From NCBI RefSeq assembly GCF_000720135.1, contig NZ_JOIU01000009.1, positions 62,001-126,000 of the forward strand: DNA of 64,000 nt, given 5' to 3'. Of the stretch, positions 52,013-62,987 are shown one piece after another. Every line of letters begins with the position of its first letter. Position 1 is the stretch's first letter. This DNA comes from Streptomyces sp. NRRL S-1022 (GTDB taxonomy: Bacteria; Actinomycetota; Actinomycetes; Streptomycetales; Streptomycetaceae). A model generated the notes under the pieces. It was not told the origin of the DNA. It did no database searches and was given only the letters and a program-made list of their open reading frames with translations. The position numbers were made by a program, and so were the translations under genes.

Positions 52013-53032
52013 GTGCTCTACGGGATCGCCGCCGCCACCGCCGCTCTGCTCTGCACCGCCGTGCTCGCGGCGGTGCTCCGGCTGCCCGCCCTGAGGGCCG
52101 GAATCCTCGACCGGCGCCGGCAGCGTCCGCTGCCGCTGCTCGGGGGACTCGCCGTCGTGGTCGTCACCTGCCTGGTCGCCGGAACGGGGGAGTGGACCCG
52201 GGTGGCCCCCCTCGGGGAAGGGGTCGCCGAGCTGCTGGTGGCCGCCGCCGCGGTGGCCGGCCTCGGCCTGGTGGCCGACGTGTGGCGGCTGCGCTCGCGG
52301 GTGCTCGTCGCCGGTACGGTCGTGGCGGCGGTCTGCGTGGTGCCGTACGACGAGACGGGCGTGCCGGGCGGGATGCTGGCCGTCGGCTGGATCGTCCTGG
52401 CCACCCTCGCCTTCAAGGGGCTCGACCACGCCGACGGGCTGGCCGGGACGGTCGGCGTGGTCACCGCCTTCGGCGCGGGGGTGTGCGCCGCCGCCGAGGT
52501 GATGGACGGGCTCGCCGTGCTGCTGAGCGTGGTCGCCGCCGCCCTCACCGGCTTCCTGATGCACAACTGGCACCCCGCGCGGATCGGCCTCGGCGCCTGC
52601 GGCTCGCTGTTCACCGGGTTCGTGCTGTCGTCGGCGGTCGTCTTCACGCGCGCGGGGTACGACATCGGTCCGAGCGCGGCGGTGGTGTTCTGCCTCGGCG
52701 CCGTGGCCGTCGCCGACGCCCTGCTGGTGGTCGTCGCCCGGGGGGTGGCCCGGCGCCCGCTGCTCCGGCGCGGCCCGGACCACCTCGCGCACCGGCTGCG
52801 GCGCCTCGGGCTCAACCCGCCCGGGTCGGTCGTGCTGCTCGGGGCGGGCTCCTTCTCCTCGGTGCTCGTGGGGGTGCTGGTGCACACCGGGTGGACGGGG
52901 GAGAAGGCCGTGCTCTGGGTGGCCGGCGGGGTGGTGCTGGCCGTCGTCGTACTCCTTCTGATTCCCGTTCCGCACGGACGCCGACCGCCATCGACGCAGG
53001 TCAGCGGCCCCTTGCGTGTAAGGAACGGATAA
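52013..53032 (+). CDS. WecA/MraY-family-like glycosyl-1-phosphate transferase homologue
   Basis: 339 residues with about 10 membrane spans. GILDRRRQRPLPLLGGLAVV (about 31-50) and FKGLDHADGLAGTVG (about 142-156) occupy the places of the MraY/WecA/TagO substrate loops; LTGFLMHNWHPARIGLGACG and the C-terminal HLAHRLRRLG (His-box-like) also fit. The usual NxDG is DHADG here, so the activity may differ. Would transfer a sugar phosphate to polyprenyl phosphate if active. GTG at 52013, 6 nt after a TACCTT -10, probably leaderless. Confidence 0.75.
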   Translation: MLYGIAAATAALLCTAVLAAVLRLPALRAGILDRRRQRPLPLLGGLAVVVVTCLVAGTGEWTRVAPLGEGVAELLVAAAAVAGLGLVADVWRLRSRVLVAGTVVAAVCVVPYDETGVPGGMLAVGWIVLATLAFKGLDHADGLAGTVGVVTAFGAGVCAAAEVMDGLAVLLSVVAAALTGFLMHNWHPARIGLGACGSLFTGFVLSSAVVFTRAGYDIGPSAAVVFCLGAVAVADALLVVVARGVARRPLLRRGPDHLAHRLRRLGLNPPGSVVLLGAGSFSSVLVGVLVHTGWTGEKAVLWVAGGVVLAVVVLLLIPVPHGRRPPSTQVSGPLRVRNG

Positions 53033-53035
53033 GAG

Positions 53036-53054
53036 TTGAGTCTGGCTGACTCAG
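53036..53054. promoter_or_regulatory. HAIR operator 1 (HspR site)
   Basis: TTGAGT-N7-ACTCAG, an imperfect HAIR inverted repeat directly upstream of a TTGACC -35-like element (53060-53065) for dnaK. Confidence 0.75.
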
Positions 53055-53063
53055 GTCTGTTGA

Positions 53064-54991
<1,928 letters not shown>

Positions 54992-54992
<1 letters not shown>

Positions 54993-55657
54993 TGACGGAG
55001 GAGACCCCGGGTTTCGAGGAGAAGCCCGACGTCCCCTCCGGCGCCACCCCTGACGACGCCGAGCCGAAGGCCGCCTCCTCCTCCGAGGAGGGGGCGGCCC
55101 CGGCCGGGGACGCGAGCACAGAGAACGCCGGTCTGGTCGCCCAGCTGGACCAGGTGCGCACGGCGCTCGGCGAGCGCACGGCGGACCTCCAGCGGCTCCA
55201 GGCCGAGTACCAGAACTACCGCCGCCGGGTCGAGCGGGACCGGATCACGGTCAAGGAGATCGCCATCGCGAACCTCCTGACCGAGCTCCTGCCCGTGCTC
55301 GACGACATCGGCCGGGCGCGGGAGCACGGCGAGCTGGTCGGCGGCTTCAAGTCGGTGGCCGAGTCGCTGGAGACCGTCGCGGCCAAGATGGGCCTGCAGC
55401 AGTTCGGCAAGGAGGGCGAGCCCTTCGACCCGACGATCCACGAGGCCCTGATGCACAGTTACGCACCGGACGTCACCGAGACGACCTGCGTGGCGATCCT
55501 GCAGCCGGGGTACCGCATCGGCGAGCGCACCATCCGCCCCGCGCGGGTGGCCGTCGCCGAGCCGCAGCCCGGCGCGCAGGGCACCAAGGCCGAGGGCGCC
55601 GAGGAGAACACCCCGGCGGCCGACGACAAGGAGAGCGGTGGCCCGGACGAGGGCTGA
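54992..55657 (+). CDS. grpE: Nucleotide exchange factor GrpE
   Basis: 221 residues. An acidic disordered N-terminus (about 1-50), the long dimerisation helix (LGERTADLQRLQAEYQNYRR), and the beta domain with the GrpE signature region (PFDPTIHEALMHSYAPDVTE). Drives ADP/ATP exchange on DnaK. Its ATG overlaps the dnaK stop (TAATG). The 42-bp gap to dnaJ carries the dnaJ ribosome site. Confidence 0.95.
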
Positions 55658-55699
55658 CGTGAGGACTGAGGGGAACCGCGGAAAGGGGGTGCGTCGAGG

Positions 55700-56872
55700 A
55701 TGAGCACCAAGGACTTCATCGAGAAGGACTACTACAAGGTCCTCGGCGTCCCCAAGGACGCCACCGAGGCCGAGATCAAGAAGGCGTACCGGAAGCTCGC
55801 CCGCGAGTTCCACCCGGACGCCAACAAGGGCAACGCCAAGGCCGAGGAGCGCTTCAAGGAGATCTCCGAGGCGAACGACGTCCTCGGCGACCCCAAGAAG
55901 CGCAAGGAGTACGACGAGGCGCGCGCGCTGTTCGGCAACGGCGGCTTCCGCCCCGGACCGGGCGGGGCCGGCGGCTCCTTCAACTTCGACCTGGGCGACC
56001 TCTTCGGAGGAGCGGGCGGCGCCCAGGGCGGAGGCTTCGGCGGCGGACTCGGCGACGTCTTCGGAGGCCTGTTCAACCGCGGCGGCACGGGTACGAGCCG
56101 TACCCAGCCCCGGCGCGGCCAGGACATCGACACCGAGGTCACGCTCAGCTTCACGGAGGCCATCGAGGGCGCCACGGTGCCGCTCAGGATGTCCTCCCAG
56201 GCGCCCTGCAAGGCCTGCTCGGGCACCGGCGACAAGAACGGCACACCGCGCGTGTGCCCGACCTGCGTCGGCACCGGCCAGGTCGCGCGGGGCTCCGGTG
56301 GCGGTTTCTCGCTCACCGACCCCTGCCCCGACTGCAAGGGCCGCGGTCTGATGGCCGAGCACCCCTGCCTGGAGTGCAAGGGCAGCGGACGCGCCAAGTC
56401 GTCGCGCACCATGCAGGTCCGCATCCCGGCGGGCGTCACCGACGGGCAGCGGATCCGGCTGCGCGGCAAGGGCGCGCCCGGCGAGCGGGGCGGCCCGGCC
56501 GGCGACCTGTACGTGGTCGTCCACGTCGGCGAGCACCCCGTGTTCGGACGCAAGGGCGACAACCTCACCGTCACCGTGCCGGTGACGTTCACCGAGGCGG
56601 CCCTCGGCGGCGAGGTGCGGGTGCCGACCCTCGGCGGCCCGGCCGTCACCCTGAAGCTGCCGCCCGGCACCCCGAACGGCCGGACCATGCGGGCGCGGGG
56701 CAAGGGCGCGGTCCGCAAGGACGGCACCCGCGGCGATCTGCTGGTCACCGTCGAGGTGAGTGTCCCGAAGGACGTGTCGGGGAAGGCTCGTGACGCACTG
56801 GAGGCGTATCGCGAGGCGACCGCGGGCGAGGACCCGCGGGCGGAGCTGTTCGAGGCCGCGAAGGGAGCTTGA
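55700..56872 (+). CDS. dnaJ: Chaperone DnaJ (Hsp40)
   Basis: 390 residues. J domain with the HPD motif (EFHPDANKGN, about 37), Gly/Phe region (about 78-130), four CxxCxGxG zinc-finger repeats (CKACSGTG, CPTCVGTG, CPDCKGRG, CLECKGSG, about 170-230) and two C-terminal beta domains. All repeats intact, so a type I DnaJ. Stimulates DnaK ATPase and delivers substrates. ATG with GGGGGTG / GAGG upstream. Confidence 0.96.
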   Translation: MSTKDFIEKDYYKVLGVPKDATEAEIKKAYRKLAREFHPDANKGNAKAEERFKEISEANDVLGDPKKRKEYDEARALFGNGGFRPGPGGAGGSFNFDLGDLFGGAGGAQGGGFGGGLGDVFGGLFNRGGTGTSRTQPRRGQDIDTEVTLSFTEAIEGATVPLRMSSQAPCKACSGTGDKNGTPRVCPTCVGTGQVARGSGGGFSLTDPCPDCKGRGLMAEHPCLECKGSGRAKSSRTMQVRIPAGVTDGQRIRLRGKGAPGERGGPAGDLYVVVHVGEHPVFGRKGDNLTVTVPVTFTEAALGGEVRVPTLGGPAVTLKLPPGTPNGRTMRARGKGAVRKDGTRGDLLVTVEVSVPKDVSGKARDALEAYREATAGEDPRAELFEAAKGA

Positions 56873-56877
56873 GAGTG

Positions 56878-57342
56878 ATGGACGGCCGTCGGCGCGGTGA
56901 CAATTTTCGTGGGCCGTATGAACTGACCGAGGAGACCCCGGTCTACGTCATCTCGGTGGCGGCCCAGCTCTCCGGACTCCACCCGCAGACGCTGCGCCAG
57001 TACGACCGCCTGGGCCTGGTCTCGCCCGACCGCACCGCGGGCCGGGGCCGCCGCTACTCGGCCCGTGACATCGAACTGCTCCGCCAGGTGCAGCAGCTGT
57101 CGCAGGACGAGGGCATCAACCTGGCCGGCATCAAGCGCATCATCGAACTGGAGAACCAGGTCGCCGCGCTCCAGTCCCGCGTCGCGGAGCTCCAGGCGGC
57201 CCTGGACGGCGCCGCTGCGGCGATGCAGCAGCGCGAGGCCGCCGTGCACGCCTCATACCGGCGCGACCTGGTGCCGTACCAGGAGGTCCAGCAGACCAGC
57301 GCGCTGGTGGTGTGGCGGCCGAAACGGCAGCAGCAGGACTGA
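56878..57342 (+). CDS. hspR: Heat-shock repressor HspR (MerR family)
   Basis: 154 residues. MerR-type winged helix (YVISVAAQLSGLHPQTLRQY, then GRRYSARDIELLRQVQQLSQ), a coiled-coil helix (ENQVAALQSRVAELQAALDG), and the C-terminal QTSALVVWRPKR tail. It binds the HAIR boxes upstream of dnaK, with DnaK acting as co-repressor in Streptomyces (established). The ATG at 56878 is 5 bp after the dnaJ stop, with GGAG inside the end of dnaJ; in-frame TTG/GTG codons just upstream are less likely starts. Confidence 0.96.
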   Translation: MDGRRRGDNFRGPYELTEETPVYVISVAAQLSGLHPQTLRQYDRLGLVSPDRTAGRGRRYSARDIELLRQVQQLSQDEGINLAGIKRIIELENQVAALQSRVAELQAALDGAAAAMQQREAAVHASYRRDLVPYQEVQQTSALVVWRPKRQQQD

Positions 57343-57361
57343 CGCGCTCAGCCGCGCACGC

Positions 57362-57388
57362 AGAGGGGCCCGGACGCCGGGCCCCTCT
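57362..57388. terminator. Bidirectional terminator after hspR
   Basis: Perfect 12-bp inverted repeat (57362-57373 / 57377-57388), loop ACG, between hspR and the convergent fibronectin-III gene. Confidence 0.85.
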
Positions 57389-57400
57389 TCCGCATGCCTG

Positions 57401-58840
57401 TCAGCCGGCGGACCCCGGCTCGGTGCCGCCCTCGGCCGGCGGCGTGCCCAGCTCGGTCGCGACCACCACGTTCGCCTCGCGGGTCAACTGGTAGCGGGAG
57501 TTCCAGTTCGTGTCCACGGCGTCCACGAAGAAGCAGCGCTCCTCGCCGTCCGGGATCGACGTGTACCGGTAGGACGTCTCGTCGGGCATCAGCCAGGCGT
57601 CCTGGGAGGCGGAGCAGACCCGCTCCTCGCCGTCGCTCAGCACCCGGCCCGCGTAGACCGAGTACCGGTGCAGGTCGGGCGCCGGGTTCTTGTCCCACGT
57701 CAACTCGAAGCCGTAGTCGGTCGGGGTGACCTTCAGCCCGGTGACGAGGGGCGGCGGGGTGTCGTCCCGGCGCTGGGCGGCGAGGGCGGCGGAACGGGCG
57801 GACTCGTTGCCCGCCGCGTCCACCGCGGTCACCCGGTAGTAGTACGTGGTGCCCACCACGGCCGTGGAGTCCCGGTAGGACAGGTCGCCGGTGCCGCCCA
57901 GGCGGGTGTAGGTGCCGTTCGCGGTCGCCGCCCGGTACACCCGGTAGGAGGTCGCGCCGGTCGTGTAGGACCAGCCGATGCGCAGGCCGTCCTTCTCGGA
58001 GGGGTCGGTGACCGTCAGGGCGGCCGGCGAGCCGGGCGCGGTGCGGTCGGCGGTGGTCAGCGGCTTGTCCGCGGTGCCCGCGGACTCGTTGCCGGCCTTG
58101 TCGTAGGCGCGGACCTCGTAGTAGTACGTGTCGCCGGTCACCGGGAGGGTGGCGTCGGTGTACGTCGTCGCGGTGGTCGTCGCCAGCGGCTTCGCCTCGT
58201 ACGGGAAGCCCTTCAGCCGCCGGTAGACGCGGTAGCCGGCGAGGTCCATCTCCTTGTTCCCCGACCAGCCGACCTTCGCCTTGCCGGTCGCGGAGTCGTA
58301 CGTCACCGCGGCACCGGCAGGCACCAGCGGCTTGACCTTGTCGACGTCGGGGGAGGTGCGGGGCGTGTAGGCGAGGGAGACGTTCGCGGAGCCGGTCCAG
58401 TTCACGAAGTCCACGCGGAGCGTGTGCCTGCCGGACGGCACGCTGACGTTGACGGTCTTCTTCTGTGTCGCCGAGACGTTCTTCCAGAGGTCGACCTTGC
58501 GGGTGCCGTCCAGGTAGACCCTGATGCCGTCCTGCGCGGCGGCCGTGAGGGCGAAGGGACCGCCGGAGCCGAAGTCGCGGGTGACGGTCCAGCGGACGCC
58601 GAAGTTGTCCTTGGGCAGGCCCGTGGCGGGGGCGCCGGTGCCCCACTGCTCGGCGACCGCGCTGTCGCAGTCCGCCTTCTTCGGGGTGCCGGAGAACGTG
58701 GTGTTCGCGAAGAACTGCCGGGTGTAGACCGGCGCGGCGCAGCCGGTCGCGGCGGAGGCGGTCGGGGCGACCGCGCCCAGCAGGGCACCGGAGGCGGCGA
58801 GTACGACGACCGTGGCGGTCGCACGGCTGGCTGAGTTCAT
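57401..58840 (-). CDS. Secreted PA14-like / fibronectin type III repeat protein
   Basis: 479 residues. Signal peptide (about 1-36, AASGALLGAVAPTASA). A PA14-like domain (about 37-175) with YTRQFFANTTFSGTPKKADC and DGIRVYLDGTRKVDLW. Then three fibronectin-III-type domains (about 195-275, 285-370, 375-465), each with the Trp/Tyr core pattern such as YYYRVTAVDAAGNESA. No hydrolase domain. Four cysteines may form disulfides. ATG at 58840 with AGAGGACC. Likely a cell-surface or extracellular carbohydrate-binding protein. Confidence 0.85.
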   Translation of the reverse strand: MNSASRATATVVVLAASGALLGAVAPTASAATGCAAPVYTRQFFANTTFSGTPKKADCDSAVAEQWGTGAPATGLPKDNFGVRWTVTRDFGSGGPFALTAAAQDGIRVYLDGTRKVDLWKNVSATQKKTVNVSVPSGRHTLRVDFVNWTGSANVSLAYTPRTSPDVDKVKPLVPAGAAVTYDSATGKAKVGWSGNKEMDLAGYRVYRRLKGFPYEAKPLATTTATTYTDATLPVTGDTYYYEVRAYDKAGNESAGTADKPLTTADRTAPGSPAALTVTDPSEKDGLRIGWSYTTGATSYRVYRAATANGTYTRLGGTGDLSYRDSTAVVGTTYYYRVTAVDAAGNESARSAALAAQRRDDTPPPLVTGLKVTPTDYGFELTWDKNPAPDLHRYSVYAGRVLSDGEERVCSASQDAWLMPDETSYRYTSIPDGEERCFFVDAVDTNWNSRYQLTREANVVVATELGTPPAEGGTEPGSAG

Positions 58841-59133
58841 TCGGTCCTCTGATCGAGTCGTAGTGCGGCTCGGGGCCGTCATGATCACGACTCGTGACCG
58901 GCCGGGTTGGTTGTACAGATCTTTGCGGGCCTGTGAATCCCCTTGGATGTACGGTCCGTAAAGGGTATTTGAAGGTGGTTTCGCGTGACCTTCACAGGGG
59001 GAGCTGAGCGTGGCGTTGCGCACTCGTTAAGTGATTCTCCTTGACGCCGGGTGCGGCCCCGAAGTTGTCTTTTCAGACACCTGGGTCGTATAGCAGCACC
59101 CACGTCCGGAACGCACCTGAAGTGAGCACACGA
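58841..59133. promoter_or_regulatory. Divergent promoter region
   Basis: 293 bp between the fibronectin-III gene and the sugar-binding lipoprotein gene. A/T-rich around 58905-58990. GATCACGACTCGTGA near 58880-58895 is a weak dyad. No known operator was recognised; promoters for both genes must lie here. Confidence 0.4.
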
Positions 59134-60240
59134 ATGCGTCGAATCGCCATATCCGTGGCCGCGTCCACGATGACCCTCTCGCTCGCCGGCTGCGGCGTGC
59201 TGAACGCGACGGGGGACGGCGCGAGCGCGAGCCCGACCAAGGGCAACGACGTCACGGTGGGCTTGCTGCTGCCGGAGAAGGCGAACACCCGCTACGACAA
59301 GTTCGACTACCCCATCATCCGGGACAAGGTGGCTGAACTCACCAAGAAGCAGGGCAAGGTGGAGTACGCCAACGCCGACGCGAGCGCCGCCCGGCAGTCC
59401 GAGCAGATGCAGAACATGATCGACGGCAAGGCCGACGTCATCCTGCTCGACGCGGTGGACGCGCACTCCATCGCCGGTGAGGTGCAGAAGGCCAAGGACG
59501 CGGGCATCCCGGTCATCGCCTACGACCGGCTCGCCGAGGGCCCGATCGACGCCTACATCTCCTTCGACAACGAACTCGTCGGCGAGGTGCAGGGCCGCAC
59601 CCTGCTGGAGGCGCTCGGGCCGAACGTCGACACCTCCGACAAGATCGTCATGGTGAACGGCTCGCCCACCGACCCCAACGCCAAGCAGTTCAAGGAGGGC
59701 GCGCTCTCCGAGCTGAACGGCAAGGTGGACATCGCGGACAGCTTCGACGCCATCGACTGGAAGCCGGAGAACGCCGAGGCCGGCATGGCCAAGGCCATCG
59801 CCAAGATCGGCAAGAGCAACATCGCCGGCGTCTACTCCGCCAACGACGGCATGGCCGGCGGCGTCATCAAGGCCCTGAAGGCGGCCGGCGTCACCACGCT
59901 GCCCCCGATCACCGGCCAGGACGCCGAACTGGACGCCGTGCAGCGGGTGGTGGGCGGCGAGCAGTACATGAGCGTCTACAAGTCCTACCCGGACGAGGCC
60001 GAGGCCGCCGCGCAGATCGCCGTCACCAAGATCCAGGGCAAGGACATCCAGTTCGACGCCCTCACCCAGGACCGGGTGGACAGCCCCACGGCCAAGGACA
60101 TCCCGTCCAAGCTGGTGCAGGTGACGGCGCTCACCAAGCACAGCATCAAGGACACCGTCGTCGCCGACGGCATCTACAGCGTCGGTGACATCTGCACCGC
60201 CAAGTACAAGGCCGCCTGCGCGGCGATCGGCCTCAGGTAG
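59134..60240 (+). CDS. Sugar ABC transporter substrate-binding lipoprotein (XylF/ChvE-like)
   Basis: 368 residues. Signal peptide with lipobox LAGC (Cys near 22). Periplasmic-binding-protein type 1 fold: VGLLLPEKANTRYDKFDYPI at the start, DVILLDAVDAHSIAGEVQKA, GIPVIAYDRLAEG, VYSANDGMAGGVIKAL, ITGQDAELDAVQRVVGGEQY. Resembles D-xylose/other aldose-binding proteins. ATP-binding and permease genes would be expected downstream but are absent; a LuxR gene follows. It may be an orphan or serve a distant transporter. Confidence 0.9.
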   Translation: MRRIAISVAASTMTLSLAGCGVLNATGDGASASPTKGNDVTVGLLLPEKANTRYDKFDYPIIRDKVAELTKKQGKVEYANADASAARQSEQMQNMIDGKADVILLDAVDAHSIAGEVQKAKDAGIPVIAYDRLAEGPIDAYISFDNELVGEVQGRTLLEALGPNVDTSDKIVMVNGSPTDPNAKQFKEGALSELNGKVDIADSFDAIDWKPENAEAGMAKAIAKIGKSNIAGVYSANDGMAGGVIKALKAAGVTTLPPITGQDAELDAVQRVVGGEQYMSVYKSYPDEAEAAAQIAVTKIQGKDIQFDALTQDRVDSPTAKDIPSKLVQVTALTKHSIKDTVVADGIYSVGDICTAKYKAACAAIGLR

Positions 60241-60453
60241 GCCCGTACACCCTTCTCGTGCGGCCCGGCCGGGGTGGCGGAACCCCGGCCGGGGCCGTTG
60301 CGGGTGCCGGCGGCACCGGGCGGGAAGCGGCACCCACGACGCCGGGAGCCCCGTCCGCGCCACACCGTCATCTTGGTGCGATGCGAGGAGCGGAACGGCA
60401 CCGAAAGCGGGGCACTGCGGTGTTTTCCGGTGGCCGCCGCAGGGAGAGCCGTG

Positions 60454-60483
60454 TTGCGGACCCCCTTCGGCGCCGCGCATAGT
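60454..60483 (+). promoter_or_regulatory. Promoter of the LuxR-type gene at 60525
   Basis: TTGCGG (60454-60459) and CATAGT (60478-60483) with an 18-bp spacer, 41 bp before the chosen start. Confidence 0.5.
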
Positions 60484-60524
60484 TGCGCTGCGGAAGTGGC
60501 AGCACACCGGGGGTGGAATGGGCG

Positions 60525-61565
60525 ATGGCCGGGCACGGGGCGGAGGAGCATCCTCACGGTGCCGACCGGCTGTGTGAGGCCGGGGACCGGGTGTACTCCC
60601 GTGCCGTGCGCCGGGGACGGGTGCCGCGCACGGACGCGGAACCGGTGCCCTGTCTGCTGGAGCTGGCCCTGCTGCACCCCGACCCCGACGACATGGACTG
60701 GCTGGTGCCGACCTCCCCGCAGGAGGTCATGACCCGGCTGCTGCGCGGGGTCTACGACGAGGTCAGCGAGAGCCAGCGGCGGATGGGCTCGGCGGTGGCC
60801 GCGTTCGAGTGGTACGCGGGCCTGGGCCGGCGGCTGAACGCGCTGGCACCCGCCGAGGGCAGCGCCATCCGGGTCCTGGACGGACTCTCCCGCATCCAGG
60901 CCGCGATGGACGAGGCGACCGAGGCGTGCACCACCGAGGTGCTCACCGTGCAGCCCGGCGGCATCCGGCGGGAGGCGGAACTCACCGAGGGCCTGCACCG
61001 GGCGCTGGCGCTGCGCGGCCGGGGCGTGCGGATGCGGGACCTCTACACGCACGTGGCCCGGCACGGCCAGGGCCTGCTGAACTACCTGGAGCTGATGGGC
61101 GACACGGTGGAGGCCCGCACCCTGGACGAGGTCATCGACCGGCTCATCCTCTTCGACCGCACGGTGGCGTTCATCCCCGCCAACGCCGACCGCACGATGG
61201 CCCTGGAACTGCGCCACCCGGCGCTGGTGGAGTACCTGGTCACGGTCTTCGAACGCCTCTGGCGCCTCGCGATCCCGCTCACCGCGCCGCTGCCCGACAC
61301 CGGCATCGAGGGCATCTCGCACCGGGAGCAGTCCATCGCCGCACTGCTCGCCGAGGGGCACCAGGACGCCGTCATCGCCGAACGGCTCGGCATCAGCGTG
61401 CGCACCTGCCGGGCCCACATCGCCCGGCTGTCCGAGACCCTGGGCGCCGCCAGCCGCACCCAGCTCGGCGTCCGCATCGCCCAGGCCGGCCTGGACGGCC
61501 GGCGCCCGACCCTGCCGGCCACCGCCCTCACGGGGCCGGACCAAGAACCCCCGACCGGGCGATGA
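60525..61565 (+). CDS. LuxR-type transcriptional regulator A
   Basis: 346 residues. N-terminal conserved block LCEAGDRVYSRAVRRGRVPR plus PCLLELALLHPDPDDMDWLV (about 15-65), a middle sensor/PLD-like region (TTEVLTVQPGG; ALALRGRGVRMRDLYTHVAR), and a C-terminal GerE-type HTH (about 260-320: SIAALLAEGHQDAVIAERLG, ISVRTCRAHIARLSETLG). It is paralogous along its length to the protein at 61891-62835, which is encoded convergently. No response-regulator receiver domain. ATG at 60525; GTG at 60516 is possible. Confidence 0.85.
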   Translation: MAGHGAEEHPHGADRLCEAGDRVYSRAVRRGRVPRTDAEPVPCLLELALLHPDPDDMDWLVPTSPQEVMTRLLRGVYDEVSESQRRMGSAVAAFEWYAGLGRRLNALAPAEGSAIRVLDGLSRIQAAMDEATEACTTEVLTVQPGGIRREAELTEGLHRALALRGRGVRMRDLYTHVARHGQGLLNYLELMGDTVEARTLDEVIDRLILFDRTVAFIPANADRTMALELRHPALVEYLVTVFERLWRLAIPLTAPLPDTGIEGISHREQSIAALLAEGHQDAVIAERLGISVRTCRAHIARLSETLGAASRTQLGVRIAQAGLDGRRPTLPATALTGPDQEPPTGR

Positions 61566-61890
61566 GACTCCCGGGCCGCGCCCGCCTCTCGCCGCCCAGC
61601 GTGGCGGCGGGCTCCGCCAGGTGCGGCCGGCGGACGGGCGTCCGGACGGCTCGGGGGCACACGGGAGTGGCCGGGCTCGACGGCGAGGCGCGGATCGACC
61701 CGGCCGTCACCGAGGCCATGGCGGAGGCCCACCGGGTGCTGCTGAGCGTGCGGCCGCGCACCGCCCGGTACCAGGAACAGCCGAAGGGCGGCCGGCAGGG
61801 CCACGACGGGCGCGACCGGGGCCCGTCCCGGGGCGCACATGTCCTCGGCGGGGTGGGCCTGTTGGGCGCCCGCTGCCGGTGCGGTCGGCG
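61566..61890. other. Region between the two LuxR-type genes, no convincing gene
   Basis: 325 bp. A plus-strand frame starts with ATGA overlap at 61562 and runs into the other luxR gene on the opposite strand (to 61933), but its composition is Arg/Gly-rich and not conserved-looking. No clear terminator hairpin was found. Confidence 0.4.
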
Positions 61891-62835
61891 TCAGTGGTCC
61901 CGGTCCAGGATGCCGGACTGGGCGATGAGGTAGCCGAGCTGGGCGCGGCTGCCGCTGCCGAGGGCCTGGGCGAGTTTGGCGATGTGGGCCCGGCAGGTAC
62001 GGACGTTCATGCCGAGGCGGCGGGCGATGGCCTCGTCCACCAGGCCCTCGACGAGCAGTTTGGCGATGGAGTGCTGGATGTTCGTGATGCCGTCCGGGGC
62101 CGCCTCGTAGGGAGCGCCGGTGCTGAGCGGCACCGCGCGGGCCCACATGAACTCGAACACCTTGATCAGGTAGCGCACCAGGCCGGGATGGCGGAGTTCC
62201 AGCGCGACTTGGCGATCGTCGCGGACGGGTATGAAGGCGACGGTCTCGTCGCAGATGATGAGCCGCTCGACCAGTTCGTCGATGGTCCGGTACTCCACCT
62301 TGCCGACGGAGAACTGGGCCACGTACCCGAGCGTCTCCGGACTGTAGCGGGCGGTGTGCTGGTAGAGCGTCCTGATGCGCACACCACGTTCGAGGAGCGG
62401 CCGGTCGCGTTCCAGGCCCTGCATCAGGGTGTGCTCCAGGCGGCGGCTGGTCGGTTGCACGGTGAGCACTTCGGACCGGCACTCGGCCGTCGCGGCGTCG
62501 AGAGCCGCGTTGATGCGGTCCAGGCCCTCCAGGACCGAGATGGCGTGGGTGGAGGCGGTGTCCTGGGCGCTGAGCGCCATGAACGGCTCGAAGACCTCCG
62601 CCAGTTCGATCGACAGCCGCCGGCGGTCGGAGATCTCGCGCTCGATCGGATTGAGCCGCTGGGCCAGGGCGACCGACGGAGGGGTGGGGCGGAGCCAGTT
62701 CGCGTCGTCGGGATCCGGCTGCAGGAGAGCGAACTCCATGAGGCAGGGGGCGGCTTCCGCGTCCGCACGGGCTATCCGCCCCATACGCAGTGCCTTGGCG
62801 TAAAGGCCGCTACCCTCCTCGCAAAGTTCAGTCAT
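61891..62835 (-). CDS. LuxR-type transcriptional regulator B
   Basis: 314 residues with the same architecture as regulator A: ELCEEGSGLYAKALRMGRIA and PCLMEFALLQPDPDDANWLR at the N-terminus, LTVQPTSRRLEHTLMQGLER in the middle, and a C-terminal HTH (SIAKLLVEGLVDEAIARRLG, MNVRTCRAHIAKLAQALG). ATG at 62835. It is transcribed away from the DTTWG peptide gene, whose start is 152 bp away, so the shared intergenic region probably holds regulatory sites for both. Confidence 0.85.
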   Translation of the reverse strand: MTELCEEGSGLYAKALRMGRIARADAEAAPCLMEFALLQPDPDDANWLRPTPPSVALAQRLNPIEREISDRRRLSIELAEVFEPFMALSAQDTASTHAISVLEGLDRINAALDAATAECRSEVLTVQPTSRRLEHTLMQGLERDRPLLERGVRIRTLYQHTARYSPETLGYVAQFSVGKVEYRTIDELVERLIICDETVAFIPVRDDRQVALELRHPGLVRYLIKVFEFMWARAVPLSTGAPYEAAPDGITNIQHSIAKLLVEGLVDEAIARRLGMNVRTCRAHIAKLAQALGSGSRAQLGYLIAQSGILDRDH

Positions 62836-62987
62836 CGCATGGGGATGTGACGCTTTGGTCCGATTTGGTGACAAATCTCCACCCCCCAGGGTCCTGAACA
62901 TGCAGGAACATGATGCACCGATCGTGTGGCCATGACGTGCCCAAATGAGACATCGTCTTGTTCGACGGGGGAAGAGGGGACCTTCAA

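Noticed and set aside
61562..61933. Plus-strand frame of 123 residues between the LuxR-type genes
   Set aside because: Starts by ATGA overlap, but its composition is shadow-like and its end overlaps the opposite LuxR gene; kept only as a comment.
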